NCBI RefSeq assembly: GCF_913060805.1
Contig: NZ_CAJXTC010000017.1
Location: 55,238-119,237 of the forward strand
Source: an uncultured Draconibacterium sp.
Lineage (GTDB): Bacteria > Bacteroidota > Bacteroidia > Bacteroidales > Prolixibacteraceae
Length of the DNA stretch: 64,000 bases
Direction of reading: 5' to 3'
Shown: piece by piece, positions 27,576 to 36,611 of the stretch
How the letters are laid out: each line of letters begins with the position of its first letter
Position numbering within the stretch: the stretch's first letter is position 1
The notes under the pieces: generated by a model
Databases searched by the model: none
Told to the model about the DNA's origin: nothing
What the model saw: the letters and a program-made list of their open reading frames with translations, nothing else
Made by a program: the position numbers and the translations under genes

Positions 27576-27608
27576 TAATTGTAATTAATCACAATTAGAA
27601 GTAAAAAA

Positions 27609-27974
27609 ATGAGTGATCATTTAACAGAAAGTATAGCAGGGCTTAACGAAGCCGTTAAACAATATGTGCAGACCCGAATCGACTTGGTTAAGCTCCTGTT
27701 TTTAAAGAAAACATCGAAATACATGAGCATTCTGTTCGGGATGCTCATTATAATTTTATTGTGCACTTTAATACTGGCTTTTGCCGGAGTAGTGTTTACC
27801 TTTTGGTATGGCGAAACCTACGGCAATTACCTCGAAGGTGCCTTTATTGTATTGGGAAGTTTAGTGGTACTTCTCATCGTTTTTCTTTTATTCCGAAACA
27901 AACTATTGACCTCATTCTTCCTTTCACATTTCTCGGAAATATTATTCGAGGACGATGAAGTAGATCATAAATAA
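27609..27974 (+). CDS. YqjE-like membrane protein (holin superfamily III)
   Basis: 121 residues. An amphipathic N-terminal helix (SIAGLNEAVKQYVQTRIDLVKLLFLKK) precedes two membrane helices (SILFGMLIIILLCTLILAF and AFIVLGSLVVLLIVFLLF) and a short acidic tail. This is the pattern of the YqjE / Actinobacterial Holin-X family, often annotated as 'phage holin family' though not phage-derived. The gene starts 33 bp after the YtxH-type gene and is probably on the same transcript. A structural role at the inner membrane under stress is inferred. Confidence 0.82.
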   Translation: MSDHLTESIAGLNEAVKQYVQTRIDLVKLLFLKKTSKYMSILFGMLIIILLCTLILAFAGVVFTFWYGETYGNYLEGAFIVLGSLVVLLIVFLLFRNKLLTSFFLSHFSEILFEDDEVDHK

Positions 27975-28012
27975 ATCGACAGGGAAGAATAGTAGCATAA
28001 ACCATTACAAAT

Positions 28013-28243
28013 ATGAAGCGTGTAAAACGAGTAAAAAATATGCGGGAACTGGAGCTCATGAAGGAAAACCTGGAGTACCGCCAGAAATTAAACGAAAAGC
28101 AACTGCTGGGCTCGACAGTGGGTATTGTCGATAATTTTACCGACGGACTAAAAGACTGGGCCTTTGAATTCGGCACTCATTTGTTCCTCGATTTAATTCG
28201 CGGCAGCAAAAACCGCGCTCCCGAAACCGAAGAGGAAGAATAA
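28013..28243 (+). CDS. small charged protein of the YtxH/YqjE cluster
   Basis: 76 residues, no signal or membrane helix. The N-terminal half is a basic helix (MKRVKRVKNMRELELMKENL) and the C-terminal half ends in an acidic tail (ETEEEE). The middle, LLGSTVGIVDNFTDGLKDW, may be amphipathic. I do not recognise a named family. Position directly after the YqjE-like gene (38 bp) mirrors YqjK in enterobacteria, but sequence similarity to YqjK is not claimed. The reading frame is convincing because it fits the cluster and starts with a proper gap. Confidence 0.65.
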   Translation: MKRVKRVKNMRELELMKENLEYRQKLNEKQLLGSTVGIVDNFTDGLKDWAFEFGTHLFLDLIRGSKNRAPETEEEE

Positions 28244-28418
28244 AACATCCATCTCCTCATTTCATCAACCAAAAAACTAAAAACTACATTTGCCAGGCAC
28301 ATTCCGCATTAATAGGGCAATTCGTTAAATTCGAACAAATAATAGACACTTTATTCCCTAATCCGCAAAAGTATCTTTATCTTATGCTTTTAATAACAGT
28401 CTATTCAATTTATAATCA

Positions 28419-30848
28419 ATGCCCGAGAACTCAAATAACTTCAGACTTTCCCTTAGTTCACTTTCAAAAACAATTAACAGTTTACTGAATAAAAAGGAAC
28501 TGAACGAAGAAAATCTGATTCAGATCGAGCAGTGGCTGTCATTTCACCTGAATAAAATACGAATACGAAAACTGGAAGACGTTTCCATTGTTGGCGAAAA
28601 GGAAACAGAAGAACGTACAAAAAAAGATGGCGTTTTTATTATCAACACCGCCGCCGACATTATTCTCGATCCCGGTTTTCAGAATTATCATAACGATTAT
28701 ACCGAGCGTCCGGAAAAACTAAATCTTGCCGATTTGGTTGAAGAAAGCACGCTAAACGAATTCAATTCTGCTTTTCTTGAAGCCTTGAGCGAGAAAAAGA
28801 ACACCAAAGCCGAAGTGCTGCTAAAAACGGGCATAAACCGGCAGCGCGAATGTGTTCTTGAATTTGATATGTTGGCCAGCAATACCGATAACAACCGGGT
28901 TATTGTTTATTATTCGTTCAAAGATCTTCAGCACGTGCACCTGGCCGATTTCCAATCGATCGTTTTAAACAACCTTCCGGGAATGGATGTATTTCTGTTC
29001 GACCAGGAATACCGCTATATTCTGGCGGGTGGTAAGGAAAAAGAGAAGTACAATTTAACCAACTCAAGCTTTATCGGAAAAACACTTTTCGATGTGTATA
29101 CCAAACAAGATCAGCGTCGGTATTTTCAGTTTTACAACAAAGCCATAAACGGCGAATTTACCGAAGGAGAAGTTCGTTATAAAAAAGACGTGTATTACAT
29201 TGCTGCGGCGCCGGTAAAAGATATTGAAGGAAATACGGTGGCCGGAATTCTGATTTCGCAGAATGTAACAAAGGATAAAATACTGGAAGCGAAACTGATT
29301 AAAAGTAAAGAGGAAGCGCAGCGTGCCAACAAGGCAAAATCGATATTTCTGGCCAATATGAGCCACGAAATTCGTACTCCGCTTAATTCCATTATCGGAT
29401 TCACCGACCAGCTGAAGAAAACAAAACTGGATGCTCAGCAGCAGAAATTTATTTCGCTAATCAACCACTCATCCGAGCATCTCCTTTATTTGGTAAACGA
29501 AATTGTATTCCTCTTTAAACTGGGAATGGACAAGGTTTACATTGAAAAAACCAGCTTTTCGATTAAAGAGCTGCTTAACGAGCTGGCCGATGTTTATAAA
29601 AAACAGGCGGCTGAAAAGAACCTGGAATTTAGTATGACGATCGACAAGGCACTCCCCGATTTTGTAAAAGGAGATCCTTTCCGTTTACGACAGATATTGA
29701 TGAACTTATTGGTTAACGCCCTAAAATACACCGAACAAGGCCGGGTAGCAATGAGTACAAAAGTTTCCCGCAAAACAAAAAAAATGGTCGATTTGGTTTT
29801 CGAGGTAACAGATACAGGTATCGGAATCGAAGAGAAAGACCTGCCATATATTTTTGATGTATTTGAGCAGGGCAACAAACGAACAGAAAAAATTCGCGGT
29901 GGAGCCGGACTGGGTTTGGGAATTTGTAAAAAGCTCGTTACCCTTTTTAAAGGCGACATTACCGTAAGCAGCAAAAAGAATGAGGGAAGTACTTTCAGCG
30001 TAAACATTCCGCTGGAATTATCGGATGCAAAACCCCGGAAAGAAATTGAAAAATCGTACGATCTTGATGACAGCCTGTTACGCGGCAAAAAAATTCTTTT
30101 GGCTGACGACGACAAGCATAACCGCTTACTTTCGGAAGTAGTTCTGAAAGGCTGGCAAACCGATTTCATTTTGGTAGAAGATGGAGAGGAAGCTTTAAAT
30201 GCACTTAAAAAAGAACGGTTCGACCTGGTATTGCTCGATATCCACATGCCCCGAAAAAATGGTGTTGATGTGGTAAAAAAGGTACGTGCAAATAATGGTT
30301 TGAATGCCGATACACCAATTGTTGCATTAACGGCAAACGCGCTAAAAGCCGATATTAACAGCTATCTGAAAGTGGGTTTTAACGATTATGTTATTAAACC
30401 GTTCTACGAACTTGAATTATACAATAAAATTTGTAATATTTTACAAATTGAGAACGGTGAGAAACAAAAACCAGTCACCAAAGAAGCAATTGTTAAAGAA
30501 CCGGTAACTGGCGATACATTTGATGTGCACGATCTGGAAAAAACAGCTGCCGGCGACAAGCAGTTTTTTAATTCGATGATCGACAATTTTACCGAAAATG
30601 CGGAAACATTGCTGGCCGAATTTAAGGGCGGATTGAAAAACGAGGATTGGAAAATAATTGGCGAAAGAGCGCATAAAGCTATTCCGTCGTTTAAATTTTT
30701 TAAACTGACAGGCATTGCCGGCGCGCTTTCGAAGATTGAAGATCTGGCACTAAGAGACCAGCAATTTGATGCGCTGCCCGAGACAGTAAACAAGGTTTCT
30801 GGTCAGATTGAAGAAATAGTAAAACAGGCAAAAGCAGCCAAAATATAA
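28419..30848 (+). CDS. soluble hybrid histidine kinase (PAS-HisKA-HATPase-REC-Hpt)
   Basis: 809 residues, no membrane helix, so a cytoplasmic sensor. A PAS domain lies at about 180-285, with a helical region before it. HisKA carries His316 in ANMSHEIRTPLNS. HATPase motifs are LLVNALKYTE (N box), DTGIGIEEKD (G1) and GGAGLGLGICKKL (G2). A receiver domain has Asp607 in LVLLDIHMP and Lys660. The C-terminal Hpt-like domain (about 705-805) carries His752 in ERAHKAIPSFKFF. A complete internal phosphorelay is therefore present. The NtrC-type regulator 66 bp downstream is the likely output partner. Confidence 0.92.
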   Translation: MPENSNNFRLSLSSLSKTINSLLNKKELNEENLIQIEQWLSFHLNKIRIRKLEDVSIVGEKETEERTKKDGVFIINTAADIILDPGFQNYHNDYTERPEKLNLADLVEESTLNEFNSAFLEALSEKKNTKAEVLLKTGINRQRECVLEFDMLASNTDNNRVIVYYSFKDLQHVHLADFQSIVLNNLPGMDVFLFDQEYRYILAGGKEKEKYNLTNSSFIGKTLFDVYTKQDQRRYFQFYNKAINGEFTEGEVRYKKDVYYIAAAPVKDIEGNTVAGILISQNVTKDKILEAKLIKSKEEAQRANKAKSIFLANMSHEIRTPLNSIIGFTDQLKKTKLDAQQQKFISLINHSSEHLLYLVNEIVFLFKLGMDKVYIEKTSFSIKELLNELADVYKKQAAEKNLEFSMTIDKALPDFVKGDPFRLRQILMNLLVNALKYTEQGRVAMSTKVSRKTKKMVDLVFEVTDTGIGIEEKDLPYIFDVFEQGNKRTEKIRGGAGLGLGICKKLVTLFKGDITVSSKKNEGSTFSVNIPLELSDAKPRKEIEKSYDLDDSLLRGKKILLADDDKHNRLLSEVVLKGWQTDFILVEDGEEALNALKKERFDLVLLDIHMPRKNGVDVVKKVRANNGLNADTPIVALTANALKADINSYLKVGFNDYVIKPFYELELYNKICNILQIENGEKQKPVTKEAIVKEPVTGDTFDVHDLEKTAAGDKQFFNSMIDNFTENAETLLAEFKGGLKNEDWKIIGERAHKAIPSFKFFKLTGIAGALSKIEDLALRDQQFDALPETVNKVSGQIEEIVKQAKAAKI

Positions 30849-30914
30849 GGGCAAAGCCCATTAAACTTTTTAGTTGCACTTTTGTATAAACTTATACCAA
30901 CATAAATTCAATAA

Positions 30915-32285
30915 ATGAAGAAGATATTGATTATTGACGATGATACATTCATCTGTGAGATTCTAAAAAAACATCTTCAAAACCATAAGTACAGTGCCGA
31001 AATTGCATTTAATGGAAGAGGTGCACTCAAACTTTTTAAAGAAACACAATTCGACCTTGTTTTGTGCGATTTCAGGTTGCCAGACACTAGCGGGCTCGAC
31101 CTTATGCAACAACTAAAGTCGATTAAACAGTCGGTTCCGGTAATTATAATGACCGCTTACGCCGATGTTAGAATGGCCGTAAAATTAATGAAACTGGGCG
31201 CCAGCGACTACATTACAAAACCCATTCAGCAAGAAGAACTTTTGGGGCTGATAAAAAAACTGCTGAAGAAACCGGAACCTACAACGGCTAAAAAGAGCCG
31301 CAAAACGGTTTATTCAAACGGCGATTTTATTATTGGCGACAGCCCGAAAATAAAGTATGCAATCAACCTGGCTCGAAAAGTTGCACCTACCGATATGTCG
31401 GTAATTGTTTCGGGCGAAACCGGAATTGGAAAAGAATATATTGCACGTTTTATTCACGAAAATAGCCTGCGAAAAGACAAACCATTTCTGGCAATCGACT
31501 GTGGAGCCATTCCGAAAGAGCTGGCCAACAGCGAGCTTTTCGGACATATAAAAGGATCGTTTACTGGTGCTATTTCCGATAAAATCGGTGTTTTTCAGAA
31601 AGCCGATGGCGGTACGCTTTTTCTCGATGAAATCGGGAACCTGAGTTACGATGTTCAGTTAAAACTCTTGCGGGCCATCCAGGAACGGGTTGTTTCGCGT
31701 TTAGGTGATGACAAGCAAAAAAGTATTGACATACGTATAATTGCAGCAACAAACGAGGATTTAAACGTGGAGGTAAAAGAAAATAATTTCAGAGAAGATC
31801 TGTATCACCGCCTCAACGAATTTAAAATTACCCTGCCACCGCTGCGCGAACGCCCAGAGGATATTAACGTTTTTATGCGCCATTTTATCGATACGGCCAA
31901 CAAAGAGCTTAATCGCAATATTACCGGTATTACTCCCGAGGCCGAATCAGTGATCTTAAAATATCCGTGGTATGGTAACCTTCGCGAACTTAAAAATGTG
32001 ATAAAAAGAGCCGTGTTAATGGCTGAAGGAGAACAAATTGACACCGATTGTTTCCCTTCTGAAATTTTACACCCGGAGACCGGACACATCCAAACACAAA
32101 CCATTACTGCACAAGACATTAACACCGATTCGAAATTAAAACATGCTTCTTCCGAAATTGAAAAAAAGCTGATAATTGAAACCATTCAGGAAGCCGGCTA
32201 CAATAAATCGAAGGCAGCAAAAATTCTGAATATCGACCGCAAAACACTCTACAACAAAATTAAATTGTATGATATAAAACTATAG
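30915..32285 (+). CDS. NtrC-family sigma-54-dependent response regulator
   Basis: 456 residues. A receiver domain with Asp52 (VLCDFRLPDTSG) and Lys102 is followed by an AAA+ sigma-54 interaction domain (about 138-370): Walker A GETGIGKE (167-174), the sigma-54 contact loop GSFTGA (214-219, normally GAFTGA), and Walker B GTLFLDEIGNL. The C-terminal Fis-type helix-turn-helix (about 415-456) reads NKSKAAKILNIDRKTLYNKI. It activates sigma-54 promoters when phosphorylated, probably by the hybrid kinase upstream. The Ala to Ser change in the GAFTGA loop is seen in some active regulators. Confidence 0.94.
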   Translation: MKKILIIDDDTFICEILKKHLQNHKYSAEIAFNGRGALKLFKETQFDLVLCDFRLPDTSGLDLMQQLKSIKQSVPVIIMTAYADVRMAVKLMKLGASDYITKPIQQEELLGLIKKLLKKPEPTTAKKSRKTVYSNGDFIIGDSPKIKYAINLARKVAPTDMSVIVSGETGIGKEYIARFIHENSLRKDKPFLAIDCGAIPKELANSELFGHIKGSFTGAISDKIGVFQKADGGTLFLDEIGNLSYDVQLKLLRAIQERVVSRLGDDKQKSIDIRIIAATNEDLNVEVKENNFREDLYHRLNEFKITLPPLRERPEDINVFMRHFIDTANKELNRNITGITPEAESVILKYPWYGNLRELKNVIKRAVLMAEGEQIDTDCFPSEILHPETGHIQTQTITAQDINTDSKLKHASSEIEKKLIIETIQEAGYNKSKAAKILNIDRKTLYNKIKLYDIKL

Positions 32286-32366
32286 TTTAAATGGGTTCAA
32301 TAATGAAGTTTGCTGTGTGGTTTTTGGAATAGTATTTGGATTACCTATAGCAAAACAAATTATGAA

Positions 32367-32774
32367 ATGGGGATGAATACAGGATATAAGAAAATTATAT
32401 TCATAGATGACGATACTGAGATGGTTCGTATTTATAACTCTATTTTGGAACAAAAAAAATTATCGGATTATCTTATACATTTCGAGAACGCTCAAAAGGG
32501 TATCGAATATCTAAAACGAATAAAGAAGGAAGAAGATCTGCCGGATTACATCCTTTTAGACCTGTACATGCCGGTTATGGACGGGTTTAAGTTTCTGCAG
32601 TATTTTAACGAATTGAAAAAATTGAAAAAATCGATAGAGGTTTTTGTGTGTTCATCTTCGCAAAAACAAGACGACCGGAACAAGGTCATGAAGTATCCTT
32701 TTGTGAGTGCTTACCTTGAGAAACCATTGTCGACCGATTTTATTGAACTGTTGATTGAAGATTCCGTTCACTGA
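32367..32774 (+). CDS. single-domain response regulator (Rcp1-like)
   Basis: 135 residues from MGMNTGYKK; MNTGYKK two codons later is equally possible. It is a lone receiver domain: acidic pocket in IIFIDDDTEM, phospho-acceptor Asp in YILLDLYMPVMDG, conserved Ser/Thr in VFVCSSS, and Lys in YLEKPLS. No output domain is attached. It lies 81 bp after the sigma-54 regulator on the same strand and may shuttle phosphate from the hybrid kinase or act on a separate target. A terminator follows at 32819. Confidence 0.9.
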   Translation: MGMNTGYKKIIFIDDDTEMVRIYNSILEQKKLSDYLIHFENAQKGIEYLKRIKKEEDLPDYILLDLYMPVMDGFKFLQYFNELKKLKKSIEVFVCSSSQKQDDRNKVMKYPFVSAYLEKPLSTDFIELLIEDSVH

Positions 32775-32818
32775 AAACTGATTCCTCATTTTGTATAAAA
32801 AAATCTACAACACGTCCT

Positions 32819-32848
32819 ATTGCCTGAAAATATCCGGGCAATTTTTTT
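32819..32848 (+). terminator. rho-independent terminator
   Basis: ATTGCC pairs with GGCAAT, followed by a run of seven T. It closes the kinase/regulator/receiver transcript. Confidence 0.8.
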
Positions 32849-32927
32849 ACATTCAAAATTTCCCGATTTTACGCCGTTATTGATTGGAATTTGCTCTCAT
32901 CAGAAACATTACAATGTAATTCGGACA

Positions 32928-32957
32928 TAAAAAAAGGCAGAACGAATTGCCTGCCTT
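32928..32957 (-). terminator. rho-independent terminator
   Basis: On the minus strand AAGGCAG and CTGCCTT form a stem followed by a run of seven T. It closes the small 110-residue gene to its right. Confidence 0.82.
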
Positions 32958-32984
32958 GAACGATCGTATTATTCAATCTATATA

Positions 32985-33317
32985 TTACTTCCCCATTTCA
33001 AATTGTTTCTGAGCCACATGATTCATAAACTTCGATACAGTTTCCGAACCATCAACACCAAAGGCATCTACCACTGTCCCCTTTGCTCCGGTATCGGTTT
33101 CAACAGCGTATAAAATGCTCATATCCGATGGATTTGTAGCTCCCTCAAATCGGTGTAACTCATGCAACGCTACACTCGATGGCAAATATTTGCGCGAACT
33201 TTTCCCTTCAGAAAGTACTCCGTTCGATTCAACATTAAAGTTGTGCGTAAAACCTCTCGATTTTAAATCTTCAATGGCTTCTACCATTGTATCGTAATTA
33301 TTATTTACCCGTTTCAT
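32985..33317 (-). CDS. conserved Bacteroidota small protein
   Basis: 110 residues, soluble. The pattern NYDTMVEAIEDLKSRGFTHNF near the start, LHRFEGATNPSDMSILYAVET in the middle and GTVVDAFGVDGSETVSKFM near the end matches a small family widespread in Bacteroidota. That family is often mislabelled 'phosphoribosylpyrophosphate synthetase', but the protein is far too short for that enzyme and lacks its PRPP-binding motif, so I do not accept the name. The function is unknown. It is transcribed alone with its own terminator. Confidence 0.72.
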   Translation of the reverse strand: MKRVNNNYDTMVEAIEDLKSRGFTHNFNVESNGVLSEGKSSRKYLPSSVALHELHRFEGATNPSDMSILYAVETDTGAKGTVVDAFGVDGSETVSKFMNHVAQKQFEMGK

Positions 33318-34036
33318 CTCTTTAAATTTTTAGTGTTACTATTCGAGAAAATTTCGAAATCGTCTAGTGCCGATAACATTCCGAAACTCTCTCTTAACCT
33401 TCTGTATGATAAAACCCTGCCAGATTTATTTTCAGGTATTTAGGACGTTTTTTTGCGTTGTCTCAGCATCATCAAAAACCCAACCAGCACATAATCAACT
33501 CATCGTAAACAGCTAATTATCTGACAGTTTAAATAGCTCTCCTGTTTTACATTGGTGAAAAAGTGGTTATAAAAATTAAACAGTCCCTCTAGTAAGTAAG
33601 CATTAGGGCAGGTATAACCGGCATTCACAAATTCCCCAAATTGAGTAAGCAAATCCACAAACTAACCGGGCATCTTGTTCGGCATTTTGAGACAAATTGG
33701 AAAACATTAGGGATAAATTGTAAAACGAAACAACTCCTCACGACCTAACTTTGCACATGAGAAGAAAACTAACAGCTTTATTTACAATTACATAATACAA
33801 AAAAAGCAACCATCAAATCAGGAATACGTTAACGTTTTTGGCCGGTAACTTAATCTGGAGAAACATATTTTAATTAAAGAAAACTGAAAACAAAAAGCCA
33901 AAAATGAGTTGCAAAACTCACTGAACTAATAAGATTGCCTCGCCTGTAAGACACTCTTTTATCAATTCTACGACTAATTTTTAGCCTTAAAATTGAATGC
34001 GAAAATCCACCTGTTAAAGCATTTAATTTCAACAAC
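33318..34036. other. 719-bp intergenic region without a convincing gene
   Basis: No long reading frame on either strand. It separates the small conserved gene from the beta-helix surface protein. The only signals are a TAACTTTG box at 33746-33753 (Bacteroidota -7 type) and, overlapping its start region, a 12-codon frame at 33757-33795 (MRRKLTALFTIT) that looks like the first residues of a signal peptide before an early stop. This may be the remnant of a deleted gene or part of a long leader. Confidence 0.5.
33746..33753 (+). promoter_or_regulatory. candidate Bacteroidota -7 box
   Basis: TAACTTTG matches TAnnTTTG. The nearest TTG upstream (33718-33720) is about 25 bp away, slightly long for a -33 element. 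It could serve the surface-protein gene at 34037 through a 280-nt leader. Confidence 0.35.
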
Positions 34037-35869
34037 ATGAAAACATTTTTACACGCCTTAAAATTTATCGCCATTCTAATTATTGCAATAACTCTTTATG
34101 CCTGCCCGGTGTTTAAGTCGATTAAATACCCCAAAACGGTTTACCTTGGCGATACGGTAACCGTTCACGTTACTATTGATCTAATGGAAACAGAAAACTT
34201 TAATGATGCCCTCCTGGAAGTTTTTCTCCCCGAAGGATGGCAACTTATCGACAGCGTAATTGAGCTAAACGGTCTTCATAATCCGGAAAGATCCTTAAGG
34301 CATCATTCGTGGGATGCCGACGGATATTGGAGCGTATCGGTTTCTGATGAAGTTGAGTCCACTAACGTTCTGTTTGATCTGGAAATGCGAAATACTAAAT
34401 CAACACTGGCAGTCGATACATTTCGTATAGGATTTATAGGAGAAGATATGTTCTATCAACGCGAAAAGGAATGTACAATCCACACCATAAACGACGACAA
34501 CGTTCCAACACAATTTACTTACAACGACGGAATGCTTGAATGGAAAGCCCCGAAAAACAATGCAAATACCAAAGGTTATTTTGTTTCGGATAATTCTGAT
34601 TCGTGGTTTACTGCAGACAATAAAGCCAATGTGGATGCAGGAACACAACTACACCGTTATTCCGTTTCAGCAGTGGCAAACGACGACACGGAACATGCAT
34701 TAAATGACACCATTTTCATATTTCATGGAGACACACTTTTTGTCTCCGCAACGGGAAATTATATGAATGAAGGAACGGAAATAAATCCTCTACAATCATT
34801 AAAAATGGCCTTGAATATTATTGACGAAGAATATCTTCTGAACAAGGACAAGTGCATTCGCTTGCTCGACGGAAATTATTTTCTTAATGATAGTGTGGAG
34901 TTGCGCGATAGGATCTCGCTTATCGGCAACGGCCCGCAAAATTCGATCATCGTTTGCACAAATACAGGGACAGGCATCAGTTCAATGGATATAAACACCG
35001 GATTCACGATTGCTGACCTAAGTATCCTTTCTCAGCAAAACCATACTATCCTCGACTTAAGTACGGTATTTCCGGCAGAACCGAGATTAATATTAAGCAA
35101 TGTTCAACTTTACAATACCGGAAGTGCATCAGTTGGATTGAGAAGTATTTCCACAAATTTGCTTCTTGATCATTTTCTGGTAGCAGGAATGGACAGTATA
35201 GGGATTATAAGCTCAGGAAGTCAAATTACGAACTCTGTTATTGTAGAAAATAATATTGGTTTATTTCCAATCAGCAATTTGTTAGTACCGGGGTCTGGAC
35301 AAATTGTAAACAGTATATTTTTCGACAATCAAACAGCAATAACTGAGAGTCCTTCATACCTTACAATTAACAACACCATTATCGATGAGCAATGGACAAG
35401 CTATGGAGAAGGTAACTTCTATGCTGATCCGCTCTTTATCGACGATGAGAATTACCCTTATTTACTTGATCCGAGCAGCCCGGCCGTTGATGCTGCCGTT
35501 GATTCGGCGAAATACGATGATCATTCGGATAATGGCACCCAAATGGCATTATTCCCGGCACGGGGAACTGTTCGGGGAGATTTGGGAATATATGGCGGCG
35601 GATGGACTGCTCCGTTTTCCGGCATAGTTTCACATCGTATATATCATGATTTGGATTTTTACCCCAATCCGGTAAAAGATGTTTTAACCATACATTGGCC
35701 AAATAGTAAGACTCCTGATAGAATGTGGCTTTCGAATGTTAACGGCATGAGATTAATGCTCCTTTATCAAAACAATCAAATTGATTTGAGTGCTTATGCT
35801 CCGGGATTGTACTTGTTTTTTGCAGAAATAGATGGGAAGTATTACCGATCGAAAATCATTAAAAATTAA
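34037..35869 (+). CDS. secreted right-handed beta-helix protein with T9SS sorting domain
   Basis: 610 residues. The N-terminus is a signal with a possible lipobox (LYAC, residue 23). Residues about 30-160 form an Ig-like/cohesin-type beta domain. Residues about 235-500 have the layout of pectate-lyase-like parallel beta-helix proteins (GNYMNEGTEINPLQSLKMAL, RLLDGNYFLNDSVELRDRISLIGNG, repeated INNTIID-type turns, then YPYLLDPSSPAVDAA). The C-terminus (FYPNPVKDVLTIHWPN, LSAYAPGLYLFFAEIDG) is a T9SS type A sorting domain. It is probably displayed at the cell surface. No catalytic site for a lyase is evident. Confidence 0.87.
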   Translation: MKTFLHALKFIAILIIAITLYACPVFKSIKYPKTVYLGDTVTVHVTIDLMETENFNDALLEVFLPEGWQLIDSVIELNGLHNPERSLRHHSWDADGYWSVSVSDEVESTNVLFDLEMRNTKSTLAVDTFRIGFIGEDMFYQREKECTIHTINDDNVPTQFTYNDGMLEWKAPKNNANTKGYFVSDNSDSWFTADNKANVDAGTQLHRYSVSAVANDDTEHALNDTIFIFHGDTLFVSATGNYMNEGTEINPLQSLKMALNIIDEEYLLNKDKCIRLLDGNYFLNDSVELRDRISLIGNGPQNSIIVCTNTGTGISSMDINTGFTIADLSILSQQNHTILDLSTVFPAEPRLILSNVQLYNTGSASVGLRSISTNLLLDHFLVAGMDSIGIISSGSQITNSVIVENNIGLFPISNLLVPGSGQIVNSIFFDNQTAITESPSYLTINNTIIDEQWTSYGEGNFYADPLFIDDENYPYLLDPSSPAVDAAVDSAKYDDHSDNGTQMALFPARGTVRGDLGIYGGGWTAPFSGIVSHRIYHDLDFYPNPVKDVLTIHWPNSKTPDRMWLSNVNGMRLMLLYQNNQIDLSAYAPGLYLFFAEIDGKYYRSKIIKN

Positions 35870-35990
35870 ACATGCTTATTCGTTAACGCGATGTTAAAGT
35901 TTACTTTTTGTGCCTCACATCACAACATTTCAAAATCAATTGTGTTATATAGTATCGTTTTTGATTTACCGGTACCGATAAAAGAGCACA

Positions 35991-36611
35991 ATGATTAGGA
36001 ATTTACTATATAGTCTGTCCCCCAGGCGCCTGTCGATTTTGAATAGATATTACCGTATTACACAGTTTTATCCGTTCCTGAAAAGTACAGCTTATAAAGC
36101 CGCAACGATTGCAGTTATTTTTGTACTGTTGCTGGTTAGCCTCGAAATTTTCTTGTTGGATTTCAATTTAATTCTCAACAATCTGGTGGATACTTATTCG
36201 CCAAAAATCATTTATTCGGTATTTCTTTTATCCGAAACATTTTTAGGATTAGTACCTCCTGAAATGTTTATCGCCTGGGCATCGAAACTGGAGATTCCGT
36301 GGGGAGCGCTGTTTATTTTAGCAACCTTATCGTATATCGGCGGCGTAATTTCGTACTTTCTCGGAACACGCTTGTTTCTAATTCCTTCGGTTAAAAACCA
36401 TATCGAAAACAAAATCCAGAAACACATTATCAACCTGCGAAAATGGGGTGGCATATTTGTTTTTCTGGGAGCTGTTTCACCGGTTCCACATTCTGTTGTA
36501 AGTCTGGCGTCGGGCCTTATTGGATACGATTTTAAAAGCTACTTACTGTGGTCGCTGTTTAGGTATTTTCGTTTTATAATTTATGCGCTGGTAATTTTCG
36601 GGATTTTTTAA
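35991..36611 (+). CDS. VTT/DedA-like small inner-membrane protein
   Basis: 206 residues with about five membrane helices. The segment VPPEMFIAWASKL, then LSYIGGVISYFLGTRL and GGIFVFLGAVSPVPHSVVSLASGLIGY, follows the VTT (SNARE-associated/DedA) domain plan, in which two re-entrant loops carry Pro and acidic/Arg residues. DedA-family proteins include undecaprenyl-phosphate and phospholipid flippases; this more divergent subgroup has no tested member known to me. Its stop overlaps the stop of the convergent ABC gene. Confidence 0.8.
   Translation: MIRNLLYSLSPRRLSILNRYYRITQFYPFLKSTAYKAATIAVIFVLLLVSLEIFLLDFNLILNNLVDTYSPKIIYSVFLLSETFLGLVPPEMFIAWASKLEIPWGALFILATLSYIGGVISYFLGTRLFLIPSVKNHIENKIQKHIINLRKWGGIFVFLGAVSPVPHSVVSLASGLIGYDFKSYLLWSLFRYFRFIIYALVIFGIF

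Noticed and set aside
32985..33317. Phosphoribosylpyrophosphate synthetase
   Set aside because: The small family often carries this label, but the protein is about one third of the needed length and lacks the PRPP-binding motif.
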